DNA from: Candidatus Heimdallarchaeota archaeon
Lineage (GTDB): Archaea > Asgardarchaeota > Heimdallarchaeia > Hodarchaeales > Hodarchaeaceae
DNA length: 64,000 nucleotides
Assembly: GCA_020353515.1 (NCBI GenBank)
Contig: CP070695.1
Coordinates: 3,770,277-3,834,276, forward strand
Direction of reading: 5' to 3'
In this document: piece after piece, positions 63,468-64,000 of the stretch
How positions within the stretch are numbered: position 1 is the first letter of the stretch
How the letters are laid out: the number at the start of each line of letters is the position of its first letter
The notes under the pieces: model-generated
What the model saw: only the letters and a program-made list of their open reading frames with translations
Databases searched by the model: none
What the model was told of the DNA's origin: nothing
Translations under genes and position numbers: made by a program

Positions 63468-63711
63468 CTTATAATGTTAGTTTGAACAAGAATTTATTTG
63501 GGCTTTCTTATTCTTTTTTCGGATATAATTCAATTATTTCATAACTACTTCTTTTTTCAATTGTCATTTTAGGATAAGGTATTTTTTAACAATAGTTAAT
63601 GGCGAACTCCTTTATTCTGAGCGTTAGAGTTTTATACTTCGCATACCTATTTTTACAAAACCAATGATAAGATGTCTATGACTATTTCCAAAGGAAAGAA
63701 AGTGGTAAAGT

Positions 63712-64000
63712 ATGCTAAAGAGCGTTTTCGATCCAAAATCTATTGAGAGGGATTTAAAACCTAGGATCCAAGGGGATATTGCCATTGATGACATCAGTCG
63801 TAATTTCTTCAGCACTGATGCAAGTGTATATAGGATTGTGCCTTCCTGCGCCGTTTATCCCAAAAATAAAGAAGATGTGAAAACTGTAATAAAATACGCA
63901 AGTAGTAAGGGAATTCCTATCCATGCCAGAGGAGCTGGATCTGGATTAACGGGCTCAAGTCTAGGACCAGGAATTGTACTCGCTTTTAGAAGATATATGA
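63712..64000 (+). CDS. FAD-linked oxidase (GlcD-like), 5' end only
   Basis: The frame starts with MLKSVFDPKSIERDL and is open to the window edge (96 codons). The sequence YRIVPSCAVYPKNKEDVKTV, with a Pro and the following AAxxG region IPIHARGAGSGLTGSS, is the start of the PCMH/FAD_binding_4 domain of GlcD/LDH-D-type oxidases. These dehydrogenate 2-hydroxyacids with covalently or tightly bound FAD. The GxGSGLTG pyrophosphate loop is intact. The rest, including any iron-sulfur domain, lies outside the window. Confidence 0.85.
   Translation, partial: MLKSVFDPKSIERDLKPRIQGDIAIDDISRNFFSTDASVYRIVPSCAVYPKNKEDVKTVIKYASSKGIPIHARGAGSGLTGSSLGPGIVLAFRRYM

Overview
The window looks like a chromosomal contig of an archaeon, most plausibly an Asgard archaeon (inference). 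The information-processing genes are archaeal: RadA with a helix-hairpin-helix domain, Orc1/Cdc6, and a COG1107-type RecJ-like DHH protein with a DnaJ-type zinc finger. The Walker A of RadA (GEYRTGKT) is closer to eukaryotic Rad51/Dmc1 (GEFRTGKT) than to the GEFGSGKT usual in many archaea. There is also an MglA/Arf-like GTPase with unknown partners. The DNA is AT-rich and coding-dense. TTG and GTG starts are common, many follow purine-rich Shine-Dalgarno sequences, and operons often use 4-nt stop/start overlaps. I found no tRNA, rRNA, CRISPR array or insertion sequence.

Layout. 1-8.5 kb: the 3'-truncated end of an N6-adenine DNA methylase, GNAT acetyltransferases, a histidine phosphatase, a DinB-like protein, a tandem metallophosphoesterase and the RecJ-like protein. 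8.5-14 kb: a three-gene minus-strand operon with two large proteins of unknown family and a GTPase-like protein, followed upstream by the decayed C-terminal end of a second GTPase copy. 14-20.6 kb: a second DNA methylase, a zinc-ribbon/PspC protein, a small conserved-looking ORF that seems to start at CTG, an ABC transporter pair (MacB/LolCDE-like) and a short-chain dehydrogenase. 20.7-33 kb: a 12-kb minus-strand operon of four very large proteins. Two are secreted, membrane-anchored beta-helix proteins with fibronectin-like modules. Between them are a 1285-residue polytopic protein built from ~100-residue repeats and a membrane/zinc-ribbon protein with exact 42-residue repeats. A small membrane protein and a winged-helix regulator are divergent from it, with two palindromes in the shared intergenic space.

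34-43.3 kb: a metabolic run (URO-D/MtaA-like protein, thiamine-binding MTH1187-like protein, DapB-like dehydrogenase, amidohydrolase), a HAD phosphatase, gene fragments, glycerol kinase, a THEP1-like NTPase, an ICMT-like membrane methyltransferase and RadA. 43.5-54 kb: a ferredoxin-nitroreductase, a soluble seven-PAS histidine kinase, Orc1/Cdc6, a decayed PiT/DUF47 phosphate-transport remnant, a CBS-domain membrane protein coupled to a Gly/Arg- and Trp-rich zinc-ribbon membrane protein, and a DedA/VTT protein. 54-64 kb: a 2-hydroxyacid dehydrogenase, nucleotidyltransferase and amidohydrolase operon; HypE and HypC; a ribbon-helix-helix regulator with its membrane partner; a UbiA/MenA prenyltransferase; a CoA-transferase/GNAT fusion; and the 5' end of a FAD-linked oxidase.

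The two best candidates for undescribed systems are the GTPase operon (8549-13315) and the repeat-rich cell-surface operon (20910-32996). Both are proposed from gene order and architecture alone; no database search was possible.
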